From Enterococcus sp. 4G2_DIV0659 (lineage in GTDB: Bacteria > Bacillota > Bacilli > Lactobacillales > Enterococcaceae): 64,000 nt of DNA. The notes under the pieces were generated by a model. It was given only the letters and a program-made list of their open reading frames with translations. It made no database searches and was not told the origin of the DNA. Position numbers and translations under genes: made by a program. This document shows positions 17,344 through 25,723 of the stretch, piece by piece. The stretch spans positions 2,756,001-2,820,000 of the forward strand of contig NZ_NGLE02000001.1 of NCBI RefSeq assembly GCF_002140715.2. The letters run 5' to 3'. Numbering within the stretch: position 1 is the first letter of the stretch; each line of letters opens with the position of its first letter.

Positions 17344-19875
17344 TTGAAAAGAAAAATTAGTTTTGTGTTTTTGATAGGATGTTTAAGCCTCATTTTTCTA
17401 AACTATCTGGGAAATGAAAAAATTAGTGCTTCTGATAAAGACGTAGAGACAAAAGTCAACGTTTTTCAGGAGGCTACATTATCGAAATATGATTCGAAAA
17501 CAGAAACTGCATTAAATGTTCCGATTAAGGATGATGATACCATCAACTACGGTGACATACTTCAAATTAAATATCATTTTTCAATTCCAACTGATATGGA
17601 AATTAAAAAAGATCAACTATTTTCTATTGAAGTTCCATATCTGATTCCCACGAATAAAGAACCTTCTCAAGTAACAGATAAAAAAGGGAATATTTTAGGT
17701 GAATGGAAGATTACAGAAGATTCGAAAAAGACCAACATGTTAACAGTCAAAGTTAGCAAAGCGTTTGTTGAATCCAAAGAGAAGGATCTTGATATTATAT
17801 TTTTAGCGCATATAGATGCTTCTAAAGTAGAAAATAAAAATCAAAAATTGACATTTAATTTTGGCACCGAAAAAAATCAAGAACTTCAGTTAAATATTTT
17901 AAAAGAATCACAGGTGAAAAAGAGAGCTGTTGAATCTACTGAAAAAATAGGTGTAAATAAAGAGAATAAAGCTGGAACATATTCGTTTAAAGTGAGGGCG
18001 ATAGATAATATAGATGGTATTCCAGTTAAAGGACAGTCTATATTAGATAATCTAGCAACACCAGAACTCTTAGGTGTATTAGCGGAGATAAACGGTGAAT
18101 ACACGTATACGGGTCTGGAAGCTGGTTCTTATAAAATCGGACCTATGAGCAGTCCTCAATCAGGTTATTTTGCAGATCGCACGTATCCTAAGTACCCCGT
18201 TCAAATTCCTCAGGATAAAGAGATAACACTTATATATTTAAAGGGTTGGGGAAGTGTAATGATAACAGTTCTGGATGAAGATAGTAATGCGCCTATTCCA
18301 GGAGCAGAATATAAGTTGGTTAATAAGGCTACTGGAGAAGTAGTTAAAGAAGGATTGGTATCAGATGAGTATGGAGAAGTTATAGTTAACGAACTTTATG
18401 AAGACACATATTCATTTATTGAAACGAAAGCAGCGAAAGGCTATAGACCTAACCCTACACCAATAGACGTTCTTATTGAGAAGAGAGCATTAATATATCC
18501 AGCAGCAGATTCAAGACCTCTATTTTATGATGATATTAATGCAAAAGAGGTTACAAGCAAAAAAGAAAAAGGAACAGTTACTTTTGAATATTATGATGTT
18601 GGAGGAATCAAGATTCAAGAACCAGAAACGACAAGTGGTGAAATTGGAGATCTTGTTCCATACACACCTCCAACTGGCTATACCTTATCCTTTACAAATC
18701 CAACAGGTATTGATCCGACAAATGTAAATTATGAAGAGGGAACAAAGACAATCAAACTGTATTTCACGAAAGATATAGTAAAAGGAACGGTCACCTTTGA
18801 ATATTATGATGCTTCTAATGGAGGAATCCAGATTCAAGAACCAGAAACGACAAGCGGTGTAGTTGGAGATCTTGTTCCATATAATCCACCAAATGGGTAT
18901 ACTTTGTCGTTTACAAACCCAACAGGTGTTGATCCAGCAAATGTAAAATATGAAGCGGGAACGAAAAACATCAAGCTGTATTTCACGAAAGATCCAGTAA
19001 AAGGAACGGTCACCTTTGAATATTATGATATTTCTAATGGAGCAATCAAAATTCAAGAACCAGAAACAACAAGTGGTGTAGTTGGAGATTCAGTTCCATA
19101 CAATCCGCCAAATGGCTATACCTTATCCTTTACAGATCCAACTGGAATTAATCCTGCGAATGTGAAATATGAAGTGGGAGCGAAAACCATCAAGCTGTAT
19201 TTCACGAAAGATCCAACGGAAGCTAATCTAACGATACGCTTTATTGATGAAGAGGGGAGAGACATTGTTAATCCAGTTGTGAAAGCTAAAACAATTGGGA
19301 TTGCAGTGAATCTTAAGACCGATCCTGAGTTAGGTGTCGCAGCGATTCTAACTGAAATGGAAAAGACACGCAAGCTAGTTGAATCACCGCCTAATGAAAC
19401 AACATTTGCTATTACAGCAGGTGGTGTCACGGCAACTTATAAATTTGAGGGACAGTTGTTATTAACTGTACCAAGCCTCATTGATTTTGGGACACACACA
19501 GTGAAAGCAAAATCTGAACGGATAAATCAACCAGCAAGTGTAACAGGAGACTTAACTGTTCAAGACACCAGAGCAACAAAAGTGCCATGGAAAATCACTG
19601 CACGAATCACTGATCCAGTGCATCACATAACCAACACATCAAAGGTTATTAATGACGGTTTGGTCTATGTTTATAATGGAAAAGACGTTGTGTTAAATGC
19701 TGGAGAACAGACTGTATCAACTGGGATTAATACCACATCTACACAGATTTATAATGTAAACAACACATGGACAGCAGTTGGAGACGGATTGAAATTTCAA
19801 GTAAATCCTGTTGCGATTAGTGCAACTGGAAGCTATAAAGGTGAAATCACTTGGAGCTTAGTAAGTGGCCCATAA
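17344..19875 (+). CDS. Large multidomain WxL surface adhesin (SpaA/Cna-B, MucBP-like repeats)
   Basis: Secreted cell-surface protein. The only good ribosome binding site (GAGGAG, 17329-17334) serves the TTG at 17344, giving 843 residues with a signal peptide (KRKISFVFLIGCLSLIFL). Domains in order: an adhesin-like N-terminal region (about 40-190), two SpaA/Cna-B-type domains (about 204-300 and 302-382), three near-identical MucBP-like repeats beginning KGTVTFEYYD (409-625), a fourth divergent one, and a C-terminal WxL domain (about 690-843) with VPWKITARI and ITWSLVSGP. WxL domains bind peptidoglycan non-covalently. There is no LPxTG anchor. It is first in the WxL gene set. Confidence 0.85.
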   Translation: MKRKISFVFLIGCLSLIFLNYLGNEKISASDKDVETKVNVFQEATLSKYDSKTETALNVPIKDDDTINYGDILQIKYHFSIPTDMEIKKDQLFSIEVPYLIPTNKEPSQVTDKKGNILGEWKITEDSKKTNMLTVKVSKAFVESKEKDLDIIFLAHIDASKVENKNQKLTFNFGTEKNQELQLNILKESQVKKRAVESTEKIGVNKENKAGTYSFKVRAIDNIDGIPVKGQSILDNLATPELLGVLAEINGEYTYTGLEAGSYKIGPMSSPQSGYFADRTYPKYPVQIPQDKEITLIYLKGWGSVMITVLDEDSNAPIPGAEYKLVNKATGEVVKEGLVSDEYGEVIVNELYEDTYSFIETKAAKGYRPNPTPIDVLIEKRALIYPAADSRPLFYDDINAKEVTSKKEKGTVTFEYYDVGGIKIQEPETTSGEIGDLVPYTPPTGYTLSFTNPTGIDPTNVNYEEGTKTIKLYFTKDIVKGTVTFEYYDASNGGIQIQEPETTSGVVGDLVPYNPPNGYTLSFTNPTGVDPANVKYEAGTKNIKLYFTKDPVKGTVTFEYYDISNGAIKIQEPETTSGVVGDSVPYNPPNGYTLSFTDPTGINPANVKYEVGAKTIKLYFTKDPTEANLTIRFIDEEGRDIVNPVVKAKTIGIAVNLKTDPELGVAAILTEMEKTRKLVESPPNETTFAITAGGVTATYKFEGQLLLTVPSLIDFGTHTVKAKSERINQPASVTGDLTVQDTRATKVPWKITARITDPVHHITNTSKVINDGLVYVYNGKDVVLNAGEQTVSTGINTTSTQIYNVNNTWTAVGDGLKFQVNPVAISATGSYKGEITWSLVSGP
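18568..19218 (+). repeat. Three in-frame MucBP-like coding repeats
   Basis: Units start at 18568, 18781 and 19000 (periods 213 and 219 bases, 71 and 73 codons). They share long stretches of near-identical DNA, such as the region encoding EPETTSG and LYFTKD, so copy number may vary by recombination. Confidence 0.85.
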
Positions 19876-19897
19876 CAAATAGGGAAAGAGGGGATAA

Positions 19898-20239
19898 ATG
19901 ATGAAACTGAAACATATTTTTCTTTTAGCTGCTTCTATCTCAATGGGAGTATTACTAGTTATCAATCCAATACATGTAGAGGCAAATTCAGAGCAGAAAA
20001 TAAATTCAAACGGGAGTATCTCCTTCATTCTTGATGAGGAGTATGAAAAACAACTTCCTAATACAGAGGGGAATTCCATTAATAACACAAATAATGGAAC
20101 AGCTCAAGGTGCAACGAAACCCATTGGACGATACCCAAACACTGGAGAAGTCGTTAAAAAATCAATGGCTTTAAGTGGCGGAGCTCTTATTGCAATTAGT
20201 CTGTTTATTTATTGGAACAGAAGAAAAAGACATGGATGA
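19898..20239 (+). CDS. Small cell-wall-anchored protein with YPNTG sorting signal
   Basis: Small surface protein of 113 residues (or 112 from the second ATG at 19901). A signal peptide (about 1-29) is followed by a short polar Asn/Gly-rich region. The C-terminus has the classic sorting layout of a pentapeptide, YPNTG, then a hydrophobic helix and a basic tail NRRKRHG. Tyr replaces the usual Leu of LPxTG. An earlier LPNTE is not followed by a membrane segment. Small LPxTG proteins are usual members of enterococcal WxL loci. It lies 22 bases after the large adhesin. Confidence 0.75.
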   Translation: MMKLKHIFLLAASISMGVLLVINPIHVEANSEQKINSNGSISFILDEEYEKQLPNTEGNSINNTNNGTAQGATKPIGRYPNTGEVVKKSMALSGGALIAISLFIYWNRRKRHG

Positions 20240-20347
20240 CTTGCGCTGACAGAAGTTAGTGAAGCACCAAAAAATCAATGAAACGATGATAACTTAGCAC
20301 TTGTTAAGTCTTCATATAATAAAAAAACTATTGGAGGAAACACATTT

Positions 20348-21202
20348 ATGAAAAAAAGAACACTATGCTCAATAGCATTACTAGCAGCAGTAGGAGCAAA
20401 CATTGCATTACCATCAGCAGCACAAGCAACAGCAACAGAATTTAAAGGGCATGGATCGATTAACTTTGTAGAAGATAATACAACAAATCCGCCGGTTGAC
20501 CCGGAAAATCCTGATAAGCCAATTATTGTTGATCCAACGAATCCAGAGGATCCAGACAAGCCAATCATTGTTAACCCTGATGGAGGCCCATTATCAATTG
20601 ATGCATTAAGTAATTTACAGTTTATGACACAATCAGCTACTTTGACAGATCAAAGATATTTTGCAAAACAAGTTCCTATTACACAAACGGAAGGAAATGT
20701 AACTGGTGTACGTGGTAACTATGTTCAAGTAACTGACAAACGTCTTGATCAGCGCGGAGAATGGAAATTACAAGCTGCATTGTCTAAACAATTTACAGCT
20801 GCTAAGAGTACAGATACTTTAGATGGCGCAACAATCACATATACAAACCCAATTATCAATGCTGGAACTGGTTTTACTGGTACGGCACCACAATTAGGAA
20901 CTCAAGCATCAAGTGTTGAGTTGACTGTTGCTAAAGGGGCAGTTGATTTCATGGGTACTAAAACTGCTGAGCAAGGTAAAGGACAGTGGATTCTTGAATT
21001 TGGTAATACAGCTGGTTATACAAGTAATGTAGCTGCGTCTAAACCTACTGCAGCAGATTCAACAGGTACACCAGATGCAACAGATCCTAACAAAATCGAT
21101 AATGGATCAGTTTCATTGTTTGTTCCTGGTGGAGCAGTTAAATCAAAAGATAAATATGTAGCAGATATCACTTGGACAATTGTTAATGGTCCAATCGGAT
21201 AA
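20348..21202 (+). CDS. WxL domain surface protein
   Basis: Secreted protein of 284 residues with a clear signal peptide ending near PSAAQATA. A Pro/Asp-rich linker with PDKPIIV repeated (about 45-80) precedes a C-terminal WxL domain that carries EWKLQAAL and ITWTIVNGP, the two conserved motifs. WxL domains attach to peptidoglycan of the same cell. A strong TGGAGG ribosome binding site precedes the ATG. Codon use is smoother than in the neighbours, which suggests high expression. It is the compact WxL member that usually partners a DUF916/DUF3324 protein, and that gene is next. Confidence 0.88.
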   Translation: MKKRTLCSIALLAAVGANIALPSAAQATATEFKGHGSINFVEDNTTNPPVDPENPDKPIIVDPTNPEDPDKPIIVNPDGGPLSIDALSNLQFMTQSATLTDQRYFAKQVPITQTEGNVTGVRGNYVQVTDKRLDQRGEWKLQAALSKQFTAAKSTDTLDGATITYTNPIINAGTGFTGTAPQLGTQASSVELTVAKGAVDFMGTKTAEQGKGQWILEFGNTAGYTSNVAASKPTAADSTGTPDATDPNKIDNGSVSLFVPGGAVKSKDKYVADITWTIVNGPIG

Positions 21203-21327
21203 TAGATAGGAGTTTATAGACTCATTTGCTTGCAGAAAAGGATGAAGAAAAAATAAGTCGGAATTAGAGAAATTACATCAATGATTCTCGAAGGTCTGAA
21301 TTGCTCAATATACAAGAATAGCGTTAA

Positions 21328-21420
21328 CGTTCTTTCGATGGCTATCTTATTGATGAAAAAAACTTGGAACAAGCTAACTATCATTTAGATTTTAATTACA
21401 AGAAGAGTCTGGGCATGTGA
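21328..21420 (+). pseudogene. Possible short coding remnant
   Basis: Thirty open codons, including FDGYLIDEKNLEQANYHLDF, have a coding look but no start codon or ribosome binding site. They run into the hairpin after the WxL gene. This may be the tail of a lost gene. Origin not recognised. Confidence 0.2.
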
Positions 21421-21445
21421 TTATGTCCCAGACTCAATCTTTTTG
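21405..21445 (+). terminator. Intrinsic terminator or attenuator inside the WxL cluster
   Basis: GAGTCTGGGCAT pairs with ATGTCCCAGACTC and is followed by a short T-rich run, only 15-20 bases before the next ribosome binding site. It could partly separate the WxL gene from the downstream genes. Confidence 0.7.
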
Positions 21446-21459
21446 AAAGGAAACCATTA

Positions 21460-22578
21460 ATGAAAAAAAAATACTTAGTTTTACTTAGCTTGATTGCTGT
21501 ATTTATGAGTGTAACCATAGGTAAATATGTTACATATGCTGAAGAAAATCAGAAAAGCGAAGATGATAAAATACTTTCAGCTGGAGGATTTACATACAAT
21601 GTCATTTATCCAGAGAATCAAATCGGAGGAGAATCAGGCTATTTTGATTTGAAAATGACACCAGGACAAAGCCAGACTGTAGAAATAAAATTGCTCAATC
21701 TAGGCGAAGAAGAAATTAAAATACATGTTGGATTGACAGGTGCAAAAACCAATCCAAATGGTGTGATTGATTATGGTGGAAATGAAGCGTTTACCTATGA
21801 TAATTCATTGAAATATAAATTTGAAGATATCGTTAAAGCGCCTAAAGAGGTTGTTTTAGCTGGAAAAAAAGAAGAGATTCTGAAAATCGATATTAACATG
21901 CCCAAAACGAGTTATGATGGAAGTATTTTAGGTGGTATTAGCTTGCAGAAGGATACAAACGAGAAAGATGAAGCAGCCAAAAAGGCTTCTGGAACAACTG
22001 TTGTTAATCAATTTGCCTATGTAACAGGAATCGTTCTTAGAGAGACGGAAGCAGAAATAAAGTCTGAACTTGGATTCAACAAAGTTGCTGCAAATAATCC
22101 CGATAGACGAAATTCGATTGTCATTGACTTGGGCAATAGGAAGCCAAAGATTATGAATGATGTAACGGTTGAAGCACAAATCATGGGAGAAAAAAGTGAT
22201 GAGGTTCTTTATGAAGCGAAGCAAACTGGAATCAGCATGGCACCTAATACCGTATTCAATTTTTTTGTTGATATGGAAGGACAACCGATGGAGGTTGGCA
22301 AATATCGAGCACATATTCTAGCATCTTCTGGGGCGGATAAATGGGAATGGACCGAAGCATTTGAAATTACGAAAGAAGAAGCAGATAAATTCAACAAGGA
22401 AGCAGTAGGATTGATTCAAGAACGCGGTTTTGACTGGAAACTAGTAGCTATGATTGCAGGTGGAATTATTGTCCTAGTGATTGTTGTTTTTCTTGGAATT
22501 AAGTTTGTTCTAGGACGAAATAATAAGGCGAAGAATGCAGCCAAAAAAGCGAAAAGAAAAAAAGTGAAAGCTAAATAA
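21460..22578 (+). CDS. DUF916/DUF3324 WxL-interacting protein
   Basis: Membrane-anchored surface protein of 372 residues. A signal peptide (about 1-27) is followed by a DUF916-type beta domain (FTYNVIYPENQIGGESGYFDL near 45-65), a DUF3324 domain (about 180-300), one C-terminal membrane helix (about 325-350) and a very basic cytoplasmic tail rich in Lys. Proteins of this family bind WxL proteins and may link them to the peptidoglycan and the membrane. It is adjacent to two WxL genes, as in other enterococcal loci. Confidence 0.88.
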   Translation: MKKKYLVLLSLIAVFMSVTIGKYVTYAEENQKSEDDKILSAGGFTYNVIYPENQIGGESGYFDLKMTPGQSQTVEIKLLNLGEEEIKIHVGLTGAKTNPNGVIDYGGNEAFTYDNSLKYKFEDIVKAPKEVVLAGKKEEILKIDINMPKTSYDGSILGGISLQKDTNEKDEAAKKASGTTVVNQFAYVTGIVLRETEAEIKSELGFNKVAANNPDRRNSIVIDLGNRKPKIMNDVTVEAQIMGEKSDEVLYEAKQTGISMAPNTVFNFFVDMEGQPMEVGKYRAHILASSGADKWEWTEAFEITKEEADKFNKEAVGLIQERGFDWKLVAMIAGGIIVLVIVVFLGIKFVLGRNNKAKNAAKKAKRKKVKAK

Positions 22579-22610
22579 AATGATTTTGAAGTGAGATAAG
22601 GAGGACAATG

Positions 22611-23273
22611 ATGACCATATTGGATTGGATTGCAATAATCTCTTTATCTGTGGCTATTCTGTTGTTATTTTTCATGCTGATAAATCTTGTGATTTTTTTT
22701 CGAATGGGAGCAGAGCTTAAGCGAATAACAAAAATTAGGACAAAAAATAAAAAAAAGCGAAGACGTTTAAATCGTAAAAAGAAGGATTTGCGTAAAAAGA
22801 AACAAAAACGAATGATTACTGTAGCTTCATTCTTATTTATTTCAGTATTATGCATCATGGCGTCAGCTTATACAGTTTATTATCAATCAACAAATTTGGG
22901 AAAAGACGATCAGAATAATATTGTAATGGGCTATTATTATTTATCTGAATTAGAGCAGCAAATTTCCAATTTCGAAGAAGAGAAATCAGATGGAACAAAG
23001 CTCAGTGAAAATTTAGGGACAATTTCAATGAGATTGTCAGCCTTTACTTCAAAGGCTGATTATCGCATTAATAATGATGGTCAGTTGCTCATAAACAGAT
23101 ATTATACTTCAATGAAAGAATTGGGGAAAGTTATGTTTGCAGAGCAGCAACAACTTGCAGACAGTCCTGAAAAACTGGCTGAATTAAAACTGGATGTTGC
23201 TAAAGTTCGTGAGAAAGAGCAAAAAGTTCTTGATACCTTTAAAATAAGCAAAAAGTCGCTAGAACAAAAGTAA
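22611..23273 (+). CDS. Very basic two-helix membrane protein of the WxL locus
   Basis: Unrecognised protein of 220 residues. Membrane helices lie at about 5-32 and 68-90. Between them is an extremely basic loop of about 30 residues, mostly Lys and Arg (NKKKRRRLNRKKKDLRKKK). Both termini should then be outside and the loop inside, where it could bind acidic lipids or nucleic acid. The C-terminal 125 residues are polar and helical, with coiled-coil character (LAELKLDVAKVREKEQKVL). The second ATG is chosen because AAGGAGG is seven bases before it. It sits between the DUF916 protein and the signal-peptidase-like gene. Confidence 0.65.
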   Translation: MTILDWIAIISLSVAILLLFFMLINLVIFFRMGAELKRITKIRTKNKKKRRRLNRKKKDLRKKKQKRMITVASFLFISVLCIMASAYTVYYQSTNLGKDDQNNIVMGYYYLSELEQQISNFEEEKSDGTKLSENLGTISMRLSAFTSKADYRINNDGQLLINRYYTSMKELGKVMFAEQQQLADSPEKLAELKLDVAKVREKEQKVLDTFKISKKSLEQK

Positions 23274-23300
23274 TTGATTTTTTGATACAGAGGTAAAGAC

Positions 23301-24050
23301 ATGAGAGAAAAAAATCAAAGCAAGCAGAAAATAGCCTTAAAAAATAGTGCGAATAAGAAAAAAAACAATCCAAAAAGAAGTACAAGAGTAGCTTTTAAGA
23401 AAAAAATTATGAGGAAGAAAGAGTGGAGAAATAATAAGTACAGGCAACACGAAACCACGCGCAAAAAGAACCATGGAAAACAAAAAAGGAAAAGGCTACG
23501 GAGGAGTAACTTATATAAGAAGTTGTTGTTAGAAATTGGAAGTACGTTACTCATTTCTATAAGTATTATCTGGTTGTTTTCTCTTTTTACTTTTACATTT
23601 GCTAAAGTGGAGGGATACGGTATGATTCCAACTTTGGCGGATAAGGAAATGGTTTTTATTAATCGAAATAGTGTTAAACGAAGATTTAAGCTGGCCTATA
23701 TTAGAAAACCTGATGGTAGAGGAAATGATATTAGAAGAATTATTGGACTTCCTGGGGAGAGCGTTAACTATAAAGGAGATCAACTGTATATAAATGGCAA
23801 TATAGTAGTAGAGAAATTTATCTATGAGGAGATTGGTCAAGCTAAAAATACAGATAATTCATACACTGAGGATTTCAATCTCGAAGAAGATTTTGGTTTG
23901 ACAAGAATTCCAGAAAAAAATTACCTTGTCCTTGGTGATAATAGACCCTATTCTACAGATAGTCGTTATTATGGACTGGTTGAAGAAAAGGATATTATTG
24001 GCATTGTTGAAATGAGGATACTACCAATAAATCTACTAGAGCAGCTCTAA
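23301..24050 (+). CDS. Signal peptidase I-like protein lacking catalytic residues
   Basis: Membrane protein of 249 residues. A very basic N-terminal extension (about 1-75) precedes one membrane helix (about 76-98) and an extracellular S26-type domain. The fold motifs are clear: VEGYGMIPTL (box B), IRRIIGLPGE (box D) and LGDNRPYSTDSRYYG (box E). The catalytic Ser of the usual GxSMxPT is Gly107 (GGT at 23619-23621), and the catalytic Lys before Arg in the usual VKRxIGLPG is Arg145. It should therefore be unable to cleave signal peptides by the known Ser-Lys mechanism. The frame is intact, so this is a conserved pseudoenzyme rather than a broken gene. Confidence 0.85.
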   Translation: MREKNQSKQKIALKNSANKKKNNPKRSTRVAFKKKIMRKKEWRNNKYRQHETTRKKNHGKQKRKRLRRSNLYKKLLLEIGSTLLISISIIWLFSLFTFTFAKVEGYGMIPTLADKEMVFINRNSVKRRFKLAYIRKPDGRGNDIRRIIGLPGESVNYKGDQLYINGNIVVEKFIYEEIGQAKNTDNSYTEDFNLEEDFGLTRIPEKNYLVLGDNRPYSTDSRYYGLVEEKDIIGIVEMRILPINLLEQL

Positions 24051-24297
24051 CATAGGCGTAAAAGGGACACTGGACTGCTGAAAAAATAAAGAGCTGAATA
24101 AGTAATAATTGAACCGGTATTTTTGATACCTTCCTTGTACGTATAGTTATTATAAAAAAATATAAATAAATAAAAAACAAGAGAAGAAAATAAGAGAAAC
24201 AAAGCTAAACAGAAGAAAAAAGTTGGAAATAAGAATATTTGTTGGTTTAAAATAATATCTATTTTAATAATAAATTATACCATATTTAAATAAACAA

Positions 24298-24326
24298 TTT
24301 ACAATTTGGTTGTTTGATGCTAGAAT
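24298..24326 (+). promoter_or_regulatory. Promoter of the tandem PA14-like gene
   Basis: TTTACA (24298-24303) and TAGAAT (24321-24326) are 17 bases apart, with a TG one base before the -10. The rest of 24051-24297 is AT-rich, with a short GGTAT/ATACC hairpin near 24116 and no gene. Confidence 0.6.
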
Positions 24327-24361
24327 GGCAACGGGGGAAATGAAAAAATGAGAATAAAAGG

Positions 24362-25444
24362 ATGGAAAAGATGGAAATAAAAGGGAAAAATAATATTTTT
24401 AAAATTAGTTTATTTTTAATTGCATGTTTTGCAGTAATGATTAACGTTAATTCTGTTTCAGCAGAAGAACTAGTAAAAAATAACGACTCATTAATCAAAG
24501 CTGATGCAAAAATAGTACATGGTACATTCACAGAGTATTTCAGAAAAGATGGAGTGAACTATATTCCAGTAGCTAGTCAATATGAAAATACAACTTTAGA
24601 TTTTGAAGGAGCTACAAATAGAGAACCTTATCCAGGTATTAATCCTAATAATGGATTTAGAGTTCAAAAAACTGCATATATCAAGTTAAGTGATACTGGG
24701 ACATATAGATTTTTAACTAGTAGTAGTGGTGCTACACAAATTTATGTTAATGATACATTGATTTCGCCAACTTATCCGTATATTTATTTACAGGCAGGGC
24801 AAGTGATAAAGGTAAAAGTGGTTCATACGTTCCCTTCAATGGCTTCATCGTCTAGTAATGGTCAATATCTAACTAGCGTGTATTGGAATGTTCCATCAGC
24901 CCCTCTAGTAAGCCAATTGATTCCAAAAGAATTACTATATACAACAGAAGATTTAGCTGGAGCAGATATAGTTGCTCCTGATAAATTAATTCATGGTGTT
25001 TTTACAGAATATGAAAGACGTCAAGGGTTGACAACAAATTTTATTCCAGTGGCAAGTCAATATGAAGATGCAACACTTGACTTTAGTTGTATTTACAACA
25101 AACAACCTTATCCAGGAATAGATCCTGCAGCTGGTTTTCAAGTGAAAAAAACAGCGTATATTAAGCTAACTGAAACAGGTAGTTATAAATTTTATGCTAC
25201 AGGTTCAGCACAAGTGCAAGTGTATATAAATGATGTTATTGTCCAAAACGCTACCCCTATCTATTTGCAAGCAGGACAAATCATTAAAGTTAAAACAGTT
25301 GCTCCATTTTATAGTGCAGCTCAAGCAAGTACAGGTAGATACTATTATGATTTAATGTGGACTACACCGTCCATGTACTTAAATCCGTATGCACTGATTC
25401 CAAAAGAATTGTTGTACACAACACCGGATTTACAAGGTATTTAA
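24362..25444 (+). CDS. Secreted protein with two PA14-like domains
   Basis: Secreted protein of 360 residues (357 if it starts at the ATG at 24371). The signal peptide ends near NVNSVSAEE. Two homologous units of about 165 residues follow, each with PVASQYE, PYPGI, a TAYIKL strand, a short x-V-N/IND loop, IYLQAGQ and IPKELLYTT. This layout fits PA14-type carbohydrate-binding beta barrels. There is no WxL, LPxTG or membrane anchor. The start is ambiguous because the best ribosome binding site (GGGGG) lies upstream of a tiny out-of-frame reading frame at 24348. A related single domain ends the gene at 26499. Confidence 0.75.
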   Translation: MEKMEIKGKNNIFKISLFLIACFAVMINVNSVSAEELVKNNDSLIKADAKIVHGTFTEYFRKDGVNYIPVASQYENTTLDFEGATNREPYPGINPNNGFRVQKTAYIKLSDTGTYRFLTSSSGATQIYVNDTLISPTYPYIYLQAGQVIKVKVVHTFPSMASSSSNGQYLTSVYWNVPSAPLVSQLIPKELLYTTEDLAGADIVAPDKLIHGVFTEYERRQGLTTNFIPVASQYEDATLDFSCIYNKQPYPGIDPAAGFQVKKTAYIKLTETGSYKFYATGSAQVQVYINDVIVQNATPIYLQAGQIIKVKTVAPFYSAAQASTGRYYYDLMWTTPSMYLNPYALIPKELLYTTPDLQGI

Positions 25445-25723
25445 AAATATTTCCCCCATAGTATTACCATAGATTTTATATTATGTAGAAATTTTAAACG
25501 AACGTATTATTGAAATTCCCCAAGCAAAACAGCTTTTTCTTACAATTGTTTAGTTTTCTTCAAATAAACAAAAATGAGAGGGAAGGTTATTTTGCAGGGG
25601 GATTTTTTGCCTAAAAAATGACTAATAAATTTAGATTTTAAGAATGTGTTTATTTGAAAGCGAGAGTTTATGATAAAGACAGGTAAAAATTATAACTAAA
25701 ATAGTAAATCAAAAGGAGATAGC

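Noticed and set aside
18685..19056. Antisense frame of about 123 codons inside the adhesin repeats
   Set aside because: It mirrors the repeat periodicity of the sense gene and has no start signals.
24348..24380. Ten-codon frame with the best Shine-Dalgarno sequence before the PA14-like gene
   Set aside because: It is too short to judge. It may be a chance effect of an A-rich leader, and there is no sign of an attenuation structure.
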